A DNA stretch of 64,000 nucleotides from Planctomycetota bacterium (GTDB taxonomy: Bacteria > Planctomycetota > UBA1135). The position numbers were made by a program, and so were the translations under genes. Positions 45,704 to 56,523 of the stretch are shown here, one piece after another. Each line of letters opens with the position of its first letter. The stretch's first letter is position 1. Below the pieces are notes generated by a model. It made no database searches. It was not told the DNA's origin and was given only the letters and a program-made list of their open reading frames with translations. The stretch covers positions 22,577 through 86,576 of the forward strand of contig JAQBXR010000014.1 of NCBI GenBank assembly GCA_027623295.1, written 5' to 3'.

Positions 45704-45854
45704 ACCTATTTCGAGATGCGGATTCTAACCCTCTCTCAATCCGCATATTTGCCCATTTTCTCCACATTTCACCTTAAGGCCCTCCCCGCAGCATCCGTCA
45801 TTGCCCTTGTAGGCGGCATTCAATTAGAAGGATTGCTTAACTGCCATGATGGGT
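45704..45854. other. Intergenic stretch upstream of tRNA-Pro with a 9-bp inverted repeat
   Basis: ATGCGGATT (45716-45724) and AATCCGCAT (45738-45746) form a perfect 9-bp inverted repeat with a 13-nt loop, only 13 bases upstream of the tRNA 5' end. A plus-strand terminator at 45855 has no identified gene before it, so a small plus-strand RNA in this stretch is possible. No coding frame is believable. Confidence 0.4.
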
Positions 45855-45889
45855 ACCGGTGACCGGCAACGGTCGCCGGTTTCTTCTTA
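45855..45889 (+). terminator. Intrinsic terminator of unassigned transcript
   Basis: ACCGGTGACCG (45855-45865) pairs with CGGTCGCCGGT (45870-45880) over 11 bp with a GCAA tetraloop, followed by TTTCTTCTT. The T-rich tail is only on the plus strand. The nearest plus-strand gene upstream ends 1.8 kb away, so its transcript is unknown. Confidence 0.7.
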
Positions 45890-45902
45890 TGGAAACTATG
45901 GT

Positions 45903-46394
45903 TTAAGCGGTGAAGGTCCAGCAGCCTTGCTGCCCAGACGTTTCTTCCACGCACATTTTCAGACTCTCCACCGGCATCTCCGGGAAGTCTGTACGAATGC
46001 GTTCCAGCAACGCGCGGCCAAGGAAAGACGCGAGTTTTTCCGCAGAGATATTGCGCAGCGGAAGGATGACGACATCGGATTTTGGCGCGGCGTAATAGAG
46101 CTCGCGGTAGCGAATTTCAATGACCTCGTCATCGCGTTCATTCCACTTGAGCACCGGGTGCTCGCCAGGGATTAACCAGTACTCATCCAGCGCATCGACC
46201 AGTTCGCGAATGATTGGCTTGACGCGTTTGAAGTCCAGTACCAATCCGAACTCGGAAAGCGCGCCGCTAATCGCACACGACACCTGATAGTTATGCCCGT
46301 GCAAACGCTCTGAACTTCCATCTGGGAAAATCAGGAAATGCGCGGCAGAGAACTTCAGGTATTCCTTATTGATTTCAATCGACCAACTTTCCAT
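45903..46394 (-). CDS. 6-pyruvoyl-tetrahydropterin synthase / 6-carboxytetrahydropterin synthase family
   Basis: The protein has 163 residues of the T-fold PTPS/QueD family. The zinc histidines lie in FSAAHFL and ERLHGHNYQV, and the C-terminal Glu in MCVEETSGQQGCW binds the pterin. The usual catalytic Cys between the first and second His motifs is not seen in the expected spot (FLIFPDGSSERLHGHNY), so it may follow the PTPS-III or an atypical variant rather than true QueD; the substrate is therefore open (queuosine or folate/biopterin pathway). It lies 12 bases downstream of the PyrK-like gene on the same strand. Confidence 0.88.
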   Translation of the reverse strand: MESWSIEINKEYLKFSAAHFLIFPDGSSERLHGHNYQVSCAISGALSEFGLVLDFKRVKPIIRELVDALDEYWLIPGEHPVLKWNERDDEVIEIRYRELYYAAPKSDVVILPLRNISAEKLASFLGRALLERIRTDFPEMPVESLKMCVEETSGQQGCWTFTA

Positions 46395-46406
46395 GACAAT
46401 GCCGGG

Positions 46407-47231
46407 TTAAAACTGAATCGAGGACAACGGGAAAATCGGACCTTCCGTGCAGGTGCGCGCATAAGGCCACGCGCCTAGAGGGCCCTCTGGATTAGTCGGC
46501 ACCGGACAGGCATTGCAGACTCCAAAGCCGCATCCCATGTAGGTTTCTAAGCTGAGCATGGCATCTAGCTTGCGGTCGCGCGCGAAATCGGCGAAGCCGT
46601 GGAGCAAACCAGCGGGGCCACATGCGAGGAACAGGGCGTCGGTAGGTAGCTTGCCAGCATCGAGTAAATCAGCCAGGCAAGCAACCACGTTGCCGTGGAA
46701 ACCAAGGGTGCCATCGTCGGTGGCTAAATGAAGGTCAACATCAACCGCTTCGAAAGCTTGGCGATCGTAGAGCCGCTCTTCCGAGCGCGCTCCAAACAGC
46801 ATGTGGGTATTTTCACTTGCACCCAGGTCGGCACGTTCTTTGGCGTAGAGCAAAAATGGAGCACTGCCCACACCGCCAGCTACCATGACCACCGTGCGCG
46901 TAGCCGGAGCCACTTCAAAACCGTTACCCAGAGGCATGGTGATGCGCATTTCTCCGCCAACCGCCACTTTCTCAATCGCTTTGGTGCCGCGGCCGAGAGT
47001 CTGGATCAGAAAGGTAAAACGCGTGGCCGACAAACGATCGTAGATGCTGAAGGGGCGCGGGATTTCAGGGCCGCTGCCGTCTTCCGGCGACAACATGGCA
47101 AATGCGCCGGGTGGCATGGCCTCTGGCATGTTTGGGATTTCAAGCTCCAATACGAAGCCATCGGGGCCAACCGAGTGCCGTTCCACAACGCTGCCCACCA
47201 CACACAAACCGGCCTGTACCGCGGCATTCAT
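46407..47231 (-). CDS. pyrK: Dihydroorotate dehydrogenase electron-transfer subunit (PyrK-like)
   Basis: The protein has 274 residues of the ferredoxin-reductase-like PyrK family. The FAD motif RPFSIYD is near residue 58, the nicotinamide/phosphate-binding stretch is MVAGGVGSAPFLLYA, ACGPAGLL is the late loop, and the C-terminal cysteines CGFGVCNACPVP followed by RTCTEGPIF should bind a [2Fe-2S] cluster. In class 1B dihydroorotate dehydrogenase this subunit passes electrons from PyrD to NAD+. No pyrD is in the window, so related sulfide-dehydrogenase or NfnA-like roles remain possible. The Nudix gene diverges from it. Confidence 0.87.
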   Translation of the reverse strand: MNAAVQAGLCVVGSVVERHSVGPDGFVLELEIPNMPEAMPPGAFAMLSPEDGSGPEIPRPFSIYDRLSATRFTFLIQTLGRGTKAIEKVAVGGEMRITMPLGNGFEVAPATRTVVMVAGGVGSAPFLLYAKERADLGASENTHMLFGARSEERLYDRQAFEAVDVDLHLATDDGTLGFHGNVVACLADLLDAGKLPTDALFLACGPAGLLHGFADFARDRKLDAMLSLETYMGCGFGVCNACPVPTNPEGPLGAWPYARTCTEGPIFPLSSIQF

Positions 47232-47281
47232 ACGCAGATTGTAACGCCTTCCCTAACTCTTTCACCGGTTAGAATCGTGTT

Positions 47282-47755
47282 GTGAACGATGCCTCTCCCA
47301 CCCTTCCAGCCATCGGCACTGCGGAAAACCCCGTTCTGGCCGCAGGCGTGGTGCTGTGGACCGGCACCCCAACCGAACCACGCTTCTTGCTGCTGCAGAA
47401 TGCACGGCATGGCACCTGGAGTTTCGCCAAGGGCCACCTGGAGGCGGGCGAAAGTGTGCTCGCTGGAGCACTTCGTGAGGTGGAAGAAGAAACCGGCCTT
47501 TGCCTGACGCACGATGCCCTGGATTCTGTTTTTGCAGACACCTCGATTTATCAGCCAAATGACCAGGATTGGAAGCGCGTGGTTTATTACCTTGCACGGA
47601 TTCCGGTGGCAGAAGGCGCGCTGCAAGTTTCTAAGGAACATCAGGCGGTGACTTGGCTAGATAAGGAACGTGCTGTGGAGCAGCTAGGTTTTTCCGATTT
47701 ACGCCGTACTCTTTTGCGCGCCGCCACCCGCCTGTGCGTTTTAGCCGAGGCCTAG
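47282..47755 (+). CDS. Nudix hydrolase
   Basis: The protein has 157 residues starting at GTG 47282. The Nudix box GHLEAGESVLAGALREVEEE-TG-L fits G-x5-E-x7-REUxEExGU exactly. The opening AGVVLWTGTPTEPRFLLLQN and the WSFAKGHLE strand are like diadenosine-tetraphosphate hydrolases, which also have short C-terminal halves, but the substrate is not proven. The HD-domain gene starts two bases after its stop, forming a run of HD, argS and apt. Confidence 0.92.
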   Translation: MNDASPTLPAIGTAENPVLAAGVVLWTGTPTEPRFLLLQNARHGTWSFAKGHLEAGESVLAGALREVEEETGLCLTHDALDSVFADTSIYQPNDQDWKRVVYYLARIPVAEGALQVSKEHQAVTWLDKERAVEQLGFSDLRRTLLRAATRLCVLAEA

Positions 47756-47757
47756 GC

Positions 47758-48363
47758 ATGACCGACTCCCGATTAAGTTTGCACGAGGCACGCTGCTTGT
47801 TGCTCGACCGCGCTTCCCCCACCGAAGCTTGGGTGGAACATTGTCATCAGGTGGCGAAAGTGGCGCATCATGTAGGTGCCGCGCTCCAGCAAACCGGTGC
47901 TGAGTTTGATTTGGAGCTGCTCGAGGTACGTGCTTTATTGCATGACATTGGACGCTCGAAAACCCATGGTGCCCTCCACGGATGGAGCGGTTACTGCTTG
48001 CTCAAGGGTGAAGGATTTGCGGCGGAAGGTCGCGGATGCCTCACTCACTGGCTGAAAGGCCGTAGCCATACCGAGGTCGCGGAAAGTGATCTTTGGGAGC
48101 CGTCCTTGGCGGATCGCGCCTTCGAAGCCCTTGGCCCACACTGGGATTTGGCCGACAGTGTGCTCAGTGTGGCCGACTCCAGCGTGCAACACACCACCAT
48201 TGTCCCCATGGCTGCGCGTCATTTGGATTTGGATCAGCGCTATGGCAAATCGCCATGGCTGACCCGTGCTGCGGAACTTGCCGAATCTCAGGCCGCGGAA
48301 ATCAGCGATGCCTTAGGATTCCCGCTCGACGACTTGCTTGCCCCCCTATACCGGGCTTCTTGA
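47758..48363 (+). CDS. HD-domain phosphohydrolase
   Basis: The protein has 201 residues. The HD signature is visible: WVEHCHQVAKVAHHVG (first His), LLHDIGRSKTHG (His-Asp pair) and a later Asp in LADSVLSVADSS. Small stand-alone HD proteins of this size hydrolyse nucleotides or phosphodiesters, often in tRNA or nucleotide maintenance. Its TGA is one base from the argS ATG (48365), so translation is coupled. The ATG at 47758 is chosen; it gives normal spacing behind the Nudix gene. Confidence 0.87.
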   Translation: MTDSRLSLHEARCLLLDRASPTEAWVEHCHQVAKVAHHVGAALQQTGAEFDLELLEVRALLHDIGRSKTHGALHGWSGYCLLKGEGFAAEGRGCLTHWLKGRSHTEVAESDLWEPSLADRAFEALGPHWDLADSVLSVADSSVQHTTIVPMAARHLDLDQRYGKSPWLTRAAELAESQAAEISDALGFPLDDLLAPLYRAS

Positions 48364-48364
48364 A

Positions 48365-50083
48365 ATGCCAAAGCCACTTGCTACCGCACAGCCCAATGGG
48401 CTCGACTTTTTTGCCGCTCCCATTCGAGCGGCACTAGCAGCTTCTTTAGATGTGGACGAATCTCTGCTGCAGTTAGAGCGCCCACGCCAGGAAGCGCTAG
48501 GGCAATTCGCATTGCCGTGTTTTCGTTTTGCAAAAGCAGCAGGCAAGAACCCTGCGGAGTTGGCGGCGAATTGGGCCGAGGCCTTCTCAGTCGAACACAT
48601 TACCGCGACTGCTGCCGGGCCCTTCTTGAACTTCTCGATTGATGAAGATCGCTTGGCCGCTGTGGTTTTGGAAAGCGCATTGCGGGAAGACTTTGCCACT
48701 GGGAATGAGGACTGCACCACAGTCGTGGAGTTTTCTTCTCCAAACATTGCCAAGCCGATGCACGTGGGGCATATGCGCACCACCGTGATTGGCGCGGCAC
48801 TGGCTCGTTTTTACACGCGCCTTGGACACCATGTCATCAAGATCAACCACATTGGCGATTGGGGCTCGCAGTTTGGAAAATTAGTAGCTGCATGGCAACG
48901 CTGGGGTTCCAACGAGGAGCTTGAAAAGGCCCCTATTGCACACTTACTGGCCCTTTACGTGCGTTATCACGAGGCCGAAAAGCAAGACGAGAGCCTCCCT
49001 GCAGAAGCTAAAAAGGCATTCCAAGAATTGGAGTCCGGCGATGACAATCAAACCCGTGCAACCTGGAAAAAGTTCACCGAACTTTCCCTGCGCGAGTTCG
49101 AGCAGGTCTATGCACGCTTTGGCATTGAGTTTGATTTTGTCCGCGGAGAATCCTGGTACGAAGACAAACTCACCGACATCTTAACTTGGCTAGATAGCTC
49201 TGGTGTTTTGAAAGAAGACGCTGGCGCGCAAATCATCGACCTCACCGCGGAGGGAATTAAGACTCCATGCTTGGTCAAAACCGCGCATGGCACCACCTTG
49301 TATGCCACGCGTGACATTGCAGCTGCAAAGTCGCGTTGGGAAGAATTCAAGTTCGACCAAATGCTCTACGTCGTGGGTGCAGAGCAAACTCTGCACTTCC
49401 AGCAATTCAAGGCTGCATTGAAGCTTTGCGGTGCAGAATGGCAAGAGAAGATGGAGCACATTCCGTTCGGCCTAATTCGCATGGCAGAGGGCAAGTTGTC
49501 GACCCGTGCTGGACGCGTGATTTCCTTATCGGAAGTCCTCGACCGGGCGGTGGAGTTGGCGCGCGAAGCCGTCGACAAGAAAAACCCGGAGCTTGCCACC
49601 AAAGCGGAGGTCGCCGAAATGGTTGGCGTTGGCGCGGTGGTCTTCCACGATTTGAAGCATCAACGTCAAAAAGATGTGGTCTTCGATTGGAAGGAGGTGC
49701 TCTCCTTTGAAGGCGATACCGGTCCCTATCTCCAATACACCCACGCTAGGTGCTGCTCCATTCTGCGCAAAGCCGAGCGCAGTGAGCCGGTCTTGGAGGA
49801 AATCGACCCCAAGCTACTGAGAGGTGGCAAGGACTTGTTTGTGGCCGTCGGACGCCTGCCTCAGGCCCTGCGTGAAGCTGCGCAAAAGCGCGAACCGAAC
49901 ACCGTGGCTCAAGCTCTCTTGAAAATCGCCGCCGCCGGCAACAGCTATTACCGCGAGAACCGCGTGCTTGGCCTGGACGATGACGCCCTCACCGATGCGC
50001 GTCTGGCGGTCATCGACATGCTGCGTCGCACCATGAAGCTGGGCATGGATCTACTTGGCGTGCCTGCACCGGAGGAAATGTGA
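48365..50083 (+). CDS. argS: Arginyl-tRNA synthetase
   Basis: Charges tRNA-Arg. The 572 residues match the class I ArgRS length. An N-terminal additional domain leads into SSPNIAKPMHVGHMRTTVIG (HIGH = HVGH, residues 133-136); the KMSKS equivalent is KLSTRAG, degenerate as is usual in ArgRS. Other signatures: NHIGDWGSQFGKLV, YATRDIAAAKSRW, YVVGAEQTLHFQQF, VFDWKEVLSFEGDTGPYLQY and the C-terminal anticodon-binding helical domain. Its TGA overlaps the GTG of apt (50080) as GTGA. Confidence 0.97.
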   Translation: MPKPLATAQPNGLDFFAAPIRAALAASLDVDESLLQLERPRQEALGQFALPCFRFAKAAGKNPAELAANWAEAFSVEHITATAAGPFLNFSIDEDRLAAVVLESALREDFATGNEDCTTVVEFSSPNIAKPMHVGHMRTTVIGAALARFYTRLGHHVIKINHIGDWGSQFGKLVAAWQRWGSNEELEKAPIAHLLALYVRYHEAEKQDESLPAEAKKAFQELESGDDNQTRATWKKFTELSLREFEQVYARFGIEFDFVRGESWYEDKLTDILTWLDSSGVLKEDAGAQIIDLTAEGIKTPCLVKTAHGTTLYATRDIAAAKSRWEEFKFDQMLYVVGAEQTLHFQQFKAALKLCGAEWQEKMEHIPFGLIRMAEGKLSTRAGRVISLSEVLDRAVELAREAVDKKNPELATKAEVAEMVGVGAVVFHDLKHQRQKDVVFDWKEVLSFEGDTGPYLQYTHARCCSILRKAERSEPVLEEIDPKLLRGGKDLFVAVGRLPQALREAAQKREPNTVAQALLKIAAAGNSYYRENRVLGLDDDALTDARLAVIDMLRRTMKLGMDLLGVPAPEEM

Positions 50084-50622
50084 ACACCGATTTTCAGCCG
50101 CGGCTCCAATACACCGACTTCCTGCGCGATATCCCCGACTATCCCAAGCCAGGAATTGTGTTCAAGGACATTACCCCCTTGCTCCAAGATGCCGAGGCTT
50201 TCGCCACCTGCATTGACGATCTCGCCGATCTAGCCCACGGTTTCAAGGCCACCCATATTGCGGGCATGGAATCGCGCGGTTTCCTTTTTGGCGCCCCTCT
50301 AGCCATCAAAATGGGCCTCGGCTTCCTGCCCATCCGTAAGCCGGGCAAGCTTCCGTGGAAGACCTTCGCGGAGTCTTACGACCTTGAGTACGGTCAGGAC
50401 ACCCTCGAAATCCACACCGATGCCAGCGCTGCCGGGGAACGGGTGCTTTTGGTTGATGATTTGCTCGCCACTGGAGGCACTGCCGGCGCCTCGGTCAAAC
50501 TGGTCCGCCGCACCGGAGCCGAAGTCGTCGGCTGCTTGTTTGTAGTGGAACTCGGCTTCCTCGGTGGTCGTAAAATGCTCCACGGTTTGGATTCGCGCAG
50601 CTTGGTCAACCTCGCTGACTAA
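50080..50622 (+). CDS. apt: Adenine phosphoribosyltransferase
   Basis: Purine salvage: adenine plus PRPP to AMP. The 180-residue type I PRTase has DIPDYPKPGIVFKDITPLL at the N-terminus, HIAGMESRGFLFGAPLA and the PRPP-binding motif VLLVDDLLATGGTAGA. The start is GTG at 50080, overlapping the argS stop, so argS and apt are translationally coupled. No unusual residues. Confidence 0.96.
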   Translation: MNTDFQPRLQYTDFLRDIPDYPKPGIVFKDITPLLQDAEAFATCIDDLADLAHGFKATHIAGMESRGFLFGAPLAIKMGLGFLPIRKPGKLPWKTFAESYDLEYGQDTLEIHTDASAAGERVLLVDDLLATGGTAGASVKLVRRTGAEVVGCLFVVELGFLGGRKMLHGLDSRSLVNLAD

Positions 50623-50699
50623 AACCGAACGGCCTGTGCCCGCGGAGTTCTCCGCTCACAGGTGGCGAAAGCGGCTTAAGCGGACACTAGAATCTGTGC

Positions 50700-51509
50700 A
50701 TGGTCGATAAATCGCCCCCTGCCTCCCAAGAAGTACTAGAGGATACCGCGCCCGTCGTGGAACCAGTCCCTACTGAGGAGCTATGGCGTCTCTATAAGCA
50801 GAACGCGAACCTAGAGATTCGCCAGGAACTGGTGAATCGCTATCAACCGCTGGTTCGCTTTTTAGCCGAGCACATGTCGATCAAGCTTCCACGCTCGGTC
50901 GACGTCGATGACCTCATGCAAGAAGGCATGTTCGGTTTAATGGATGCCATCGAAAAGTTTGAGCCAGAGCGTGGCTTCAAGTTCAAAACTTATTGCAGTA
51001 CGCGCGTGCGTGGTGCGATTTTGGATTCACTACGCCATCAGGATTGGGTGCCACGTTTGGCCCGTCAGCGCGCCAACAAAATCATCAAAATGCGCGAGGC
51101 GTTCCAGAACAAGGAACATCGCGACCCGACTGATGAAGAGATTTCCGCCGAGCTTGGTGTGCCGTTAATAGACGTAGCTAAGTTGGCCCCGCGCGCCATG
51201 CATAACTTGAGTGACCGCCGCGCCTCTCCCACCATGGAAGGTGAGAGCCCAATGGATTCACTCGGTGAGTCCGGTGAGGAAAACCCGCTTGATTTCGCGC
51301 ATAGAGGCGATTTGGTGGCGGTATTGACCTCTACGCTGAGCGAAAAGGAACGCAGTATCCTGCACATGTATTACTTGGAAGGACTCACCCTTGCGGAAGT
51401 CGGTGCCAAGTTGTCGATTACGGAATCGCGTGTGTGCCAGATTCGGTCCAACGTCATCAAGCGTTTACGTCAACGCTTAGAAAAGGATCAGGATCAGTTC
51501 CCGTCCTAG
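50700..51509 (+). CDS. FliA/WhiG-family RNA polymerase sigma factor
   Basis: The protein has 269 residues with regions 2, 3 and 4. Region 2: YQPLVRFLAEHMSIKLPRSV, DVDDLMQEGMFGLMDAIEKF and FKTYCSTRVRGAILDSLR-x2-DWVPR, the FliA/WhiG signature. Region 3: REAFQNKEHRDPTDEEISAE. Region 4: LSEKERSILHMYYLEGLTLA and ITESRVCQIRSNVIKRLRQR. In motile bacteria this class drives late flagellar genes, in others sporulation or development; no flagellar gene is nearby. It follows apt by 77 bases and is six bases before birA. Confidence 0.94.
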   Translation: MVDKSPPASQEVLEDTAPVVEPVPTEELWRLYKQNANLEIRQELVNRYQPLVRFLAEHMSIKLPRSVDVDDLMQEGMFGLMDAIEKFEPERGFKFKTYCSTRVRGAILDSLRHQDWVPRLARQRANKIIKMREAFQNKEHRDPTDEEISAELGVPLIDVAKLAPRAMHNLSDRRASPTMEGESPMDSLGESGEENPLDFAHRGDLVAVLTSTLSEKERSILHMYYLEGLTLAEVGAKLSITESRVCQIRSNVIKRLRQRLEKDQDQFPS

Positions 51510-51515
51510 TTCAGC

Positions 51516-52315
51516 TTGACCACCTTCGACCTCAACCGCTTCGAGCGACAGCTTGTCGCGAAGCGTTGGTTGGCCAGGCAGGTGCACTTTTTCGAGTCGT
51601 GCAAGAGCAGTAACGAAGCCGCAAAACAGTTGCTCGAAGGCGGCGGTGACCGCACGAGTTTGCTGTGCATTGCTTGGGAACAAACTGGCGGCCGCGGACG
51701 CAAAGCGCGCGACTGGTGGTCAGGTCCGGCGGGCGCGAATCTTGCCGTCACTCTGACTTTTAAAGATGACCGCGTGCGCCCGGAACTCCTCGGACTTTTA
51801 GGAGCGGTTGCCCTGAGCCAGAGTGTGGCTTGGTGGACCCCGCAACCCGAGGCCGTCGCGATCAAGTGGCCTAATGACATTCTCCTCCACGGCGCAAAGC
51901 TGTGCGGCTTCCTTGGCGAGCAACCGGCGGCGGGCGATGGCACCCTCCTGCTCGGCTTTGGCTGCAATCTTGCCGTCGCCCCGCCCGCCGATCTTGCCCC
52001 CTATCCCACCACTTGCCTTGCCGACCACATGCCCGCCGGCCAAAGTTGCCCCAGCGTGGAGGTCTTCCTGGCACGTTGGCTATGGAATTTTGAGTCGGGC
52101 TTGCGCCGTTTTGTCCTCCGAGGCCCCTCTGATTTCGAGAAGGCCTTCCTCGAAAACCTGCAGCGATGGGCTCCATACGGAGTTCAGGATCCGCGCGACG
52201 AACGGGCCGGGCCGCTGTTAGAATTCTCCGCTTCCAGAGGCCTACGCTGGGGATTGGATTCCACTTCGGAGTTCCACCCACTAGGTTGGATCCCAACTCT
52301 GGACCCCTTGCAGCC

Positions 52316-52319
<4 letters not shown>
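51516..52319 (+). CDS. birA: Biotin--[acetyl-CoA carboxylase] ligase
   Basis: Attaches biotin to carboxyl-carrier proteins. The 267-residue product has no N-terminal DNA-binding domain, so it is a group I ligase without repressor function. Motifs: CKSSNEAAKQLLEG, EQTGGRGRKARDWWS (adenylate-binding glycine-rich loop), ANLAVTLTF, VAIKWPNDILLHGAKLCGFL with the catalytic Lys region, and LLGFGCNLAV. The C-terminal SH3-like domain is short. The start is TTG at 51516, the first start in frame after the sigma stop. The rph ATG overlaps its TGA (ATGA). Confidence 0.9.
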
Positions 52320-53037
<718 letters not shown>

Positions 53038-53041
<4 letters not shown>

Positions 53042-54177
53042 ATTTGGGGCGTCGCTGGAGTTGGCGCGGGAAGATCTTTCTCGTGCTTGGGCTAAGCCTC
53101 GGAGGTTTCCTTGGACTAGGTTGGTTCTCCTTTGGCTTGCGCTTGCCACCGCTGCAATGGGAACCGGCAGACCGCCCCACCCAGCTCGAATCAGCGACGC
53201 AAAACTTCTTCGTCGAAGCGCAAGGTGCCTATTTTGTGCGCCAAGACAAGGACACCATGGTGTTCCGTGCTTTTGTGCCGGAACCCACTTTGGTGGTGAC
53301 GGCAAAAGAGGAACTCCGCGCAAAGATCATTGTACAAAACCTGTCCCCAAAGCTACTCGCGGGACCGATTGCGGCTTCCTCTATCCTTGGATTGACGCGC
53401 CAGTATGACATTCCGGTAACCCCGGGTAAGGGTTTCCTCATTATGCCTCGCTTCCCCTCTGACAAGGAAAGCTTTCGCTTTGCAGCGATTGGCGATACCG
53501 GTGGGGAAGCAGAACTTCAAGCGGCCGTCGACCGCGCCAAATCCTTCGATGTCGATTTCCTTCTGCACCTTGGCGACATTGAATATAAAGAAGGCGGCCT
53601 AGAGCGCGCTGCTTTGATTCTGAATCAGGCAATTGTGCCCACCTTTGCTGCCATCGGCAATCATGATTTCCACGACGGTTTGCGCTTGGTGCACCGAGAC
53701 TTTGCTGAGTTGATTGGCCCTCGCAATTCCGAATTCGTCTTTGGCGGGGTGCAGTTTTTGAACTTAGATACCGCTGCCGACACCTATCCAGCAGGTGCAG
53801 GAAGCCGCGGTGCTTTGCTTGCTCGCCTAACCGAAAAGGCCGATGAGGAATCCAAAACGCGTGAATTGGTGGTGTTCACTCATCGACCGCTGGATGATCC
53901 TCGTCCGGGGAAAGCCGAAGACGGCCATGCGCTGGGTTCGAAAACCGAACGTGATTGGCTGGCCTCCTCCTTTGCCACGCTAGATGTTGACCTTTTGTTG
54001 CATGGTCACATTCATCAGAGCATTCAATTTGAGGTAGAAGGCATTACCGCCTATATCGTGGGCAATGGCCTGCAACTAAAAGAAGTGGATAGCAGCCAAG
54101 AGCAAGCTTCCCTCTTGATTGGCGAATGGTCAACCTTGTTCCCCGGCATCACTTGCCGTTGGGAAACCTTGCAATAG
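53038..54177 (+). CDS. Membrane-anchored metallophosphoesterase
   Basis: The protein has 379 residues. A single N-terminal hydrophobic segment (KIFLVLGLSLGGFLGLGWFS) anchors it; the rest is probably periplasmic. After about 130 residues of leading beta sequence the calcineurin-like core shows FAAIGDTGG (Asp), LLHLGDIEYKEGG (Asp), AAIGNHDFHDG (Asn-His-Asp), VVFTHRPLDD (His) and LLLHGHIHQSIQ (His-x-His), giving the full dinuclear metal site. Similar to purple-acid-phosphatase-like proteins. The substrate is unknown. Translationally coupled to rph. Confidence 0.9.
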
Positions 54178-54408
54178 GCCCAAAGCTTTCGGCAAGCCCA
54201 TATGGAGCAATACCCAAGCGCCCGGCTGAAACGCTGGCTCTAAATCACGCCAGGGTGCATAAGGTGAATGCCGGGAACTAAAACACCCAATGGTCACGAT
54301 CCGGGTGTCATCGCCCTCTAAGGCGTTCATGGAGGCCGGGCCATAGGCCATCGCCAGCCGCACTCCAGCCGTGTCGAAAAATAAACTCTTGCTCTTTGGC
54401 CGGTACAC
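54130..54408 (-). CDS. Small hypothetical protein, 92 aa
   Basis: Not recognised. From GTG 54408 the frame gives a product with a compact aromatic composition (RHSPYAPWRDLEPAFQPGAW, VLLHMGLPKALGLLQG). It fills the 245-base gap between the metallophosphoesterase and gdhA and overlaps the end of the former by 48 bases on the opposite strand. No Shine-Dalgarno sequence is obvious. Coding status is uncertain; the protein-like composition is the main support. Confidence 0.4.
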   Translation of the reverse strand: MYRPKSKSLFFDTAGVRLAMAYGPASMNALEGDDTRIVTIGCFSSRHSPYAPWRDLEPAFQPGAWVLLHMGLPKALGLLQGFPTASDAGEQG

Positions 54409-54413
54409 GCTAA

Positions 54414-55784
<1,371 letters not shown>

Positions 55785-55790
55785 GAATCC

Positions 55791-56470
55791 TTACTCGCGA
55801 CCTTCTTCATCTTCATCGTAGTAGTCGAGCTGATCGACCGGCACTACGAGAGAAGTGATCATGTTCAGAGCGTGCGCATCACAGTGTTGCGCCAAGGCAT
55901 CGGCCTTTTCGGCGCGATCCGCAATGACCTTGCGCATTAACTTAGTGATGGTGGTCAGCGAAGCAGAAATGAGCGCCAGTCCGATAACCAGAAGGAAGAT
56001 GGATAACCAACCGCCGGAGAGGCCCATGGCTTCAAACAGGCCTTGCACCCAACCAGAGACCGCTTTAACCGAGCTCTTAATGGGACTATTGAACTTACCA
56101 CCAGCATCACCAACTGGGAGTTTATGCGCAATCCATCCGGCCGAAGTGGAAAGGAAGCCGGTCATGATTTGCAGCGGCAAGAAAATCAGCACGTCGTCCA
56201 ATGCTACCTAGCGACACCAAAGTGTTGGTAATCGTAGTCCCAATATTCGCACCCATAATCATGGGGACCGCAAGCTCCACAGACCATGTGCCGGAACCAA
56301 CCAAAGCCACAATCGTGGAAGTTGTCACCGAAGAAGATTGCACCAACACCGTGGCCAAAATTCCTGCAGTAAGTCCAGCGAGTGGATTCGAAACTCCCTG
56401 AAATAGATTATCGGTGTAATCCGCGCCTAATATTTTTGATGCCCGATTCCTGGGAAGACGGCGCTTGCGA
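55791..56470 (-). pseudogene. Broken Na+/phosphate cotransporter (NptA/PNaS family)
   Basis: Minus-strand pieces in two frames. The upstream piece reads SKILGADYTDNLFQGVSNPL, then ATVLVQSSSVTTSTIVALVG (the QSSS signature) and GANIGTTITNTLVSLGSIGR. The next piece, offset by one frame, continues with DDVLIFLPLQIMTGFLSTSA and a C-terminal membrane segment (GWLSIFLLVIGLALISASL). Family members have FRRAFAAATVHD between the pieces, so a small frameshifting deletion near 56200 is implied. The N-terminal helices are also missing; upstream of 56470 no homology is seen. The 136-codon 3' piece is still open. Confidence 0.82.
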
Positions 56471-56523
56471 CAACGGGGTTTTAAAAGATGTCATGAGGTT
56501 CTAAAGGGCTTCGGGGCAGTTTG

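Noticed and set aside
45593..45862. Plus-strand reading frame of 89 codons over the tRNA
   Set aside because: It is antisense to tRNA-Pro and has the well-known spurious translation of tRNA complements.
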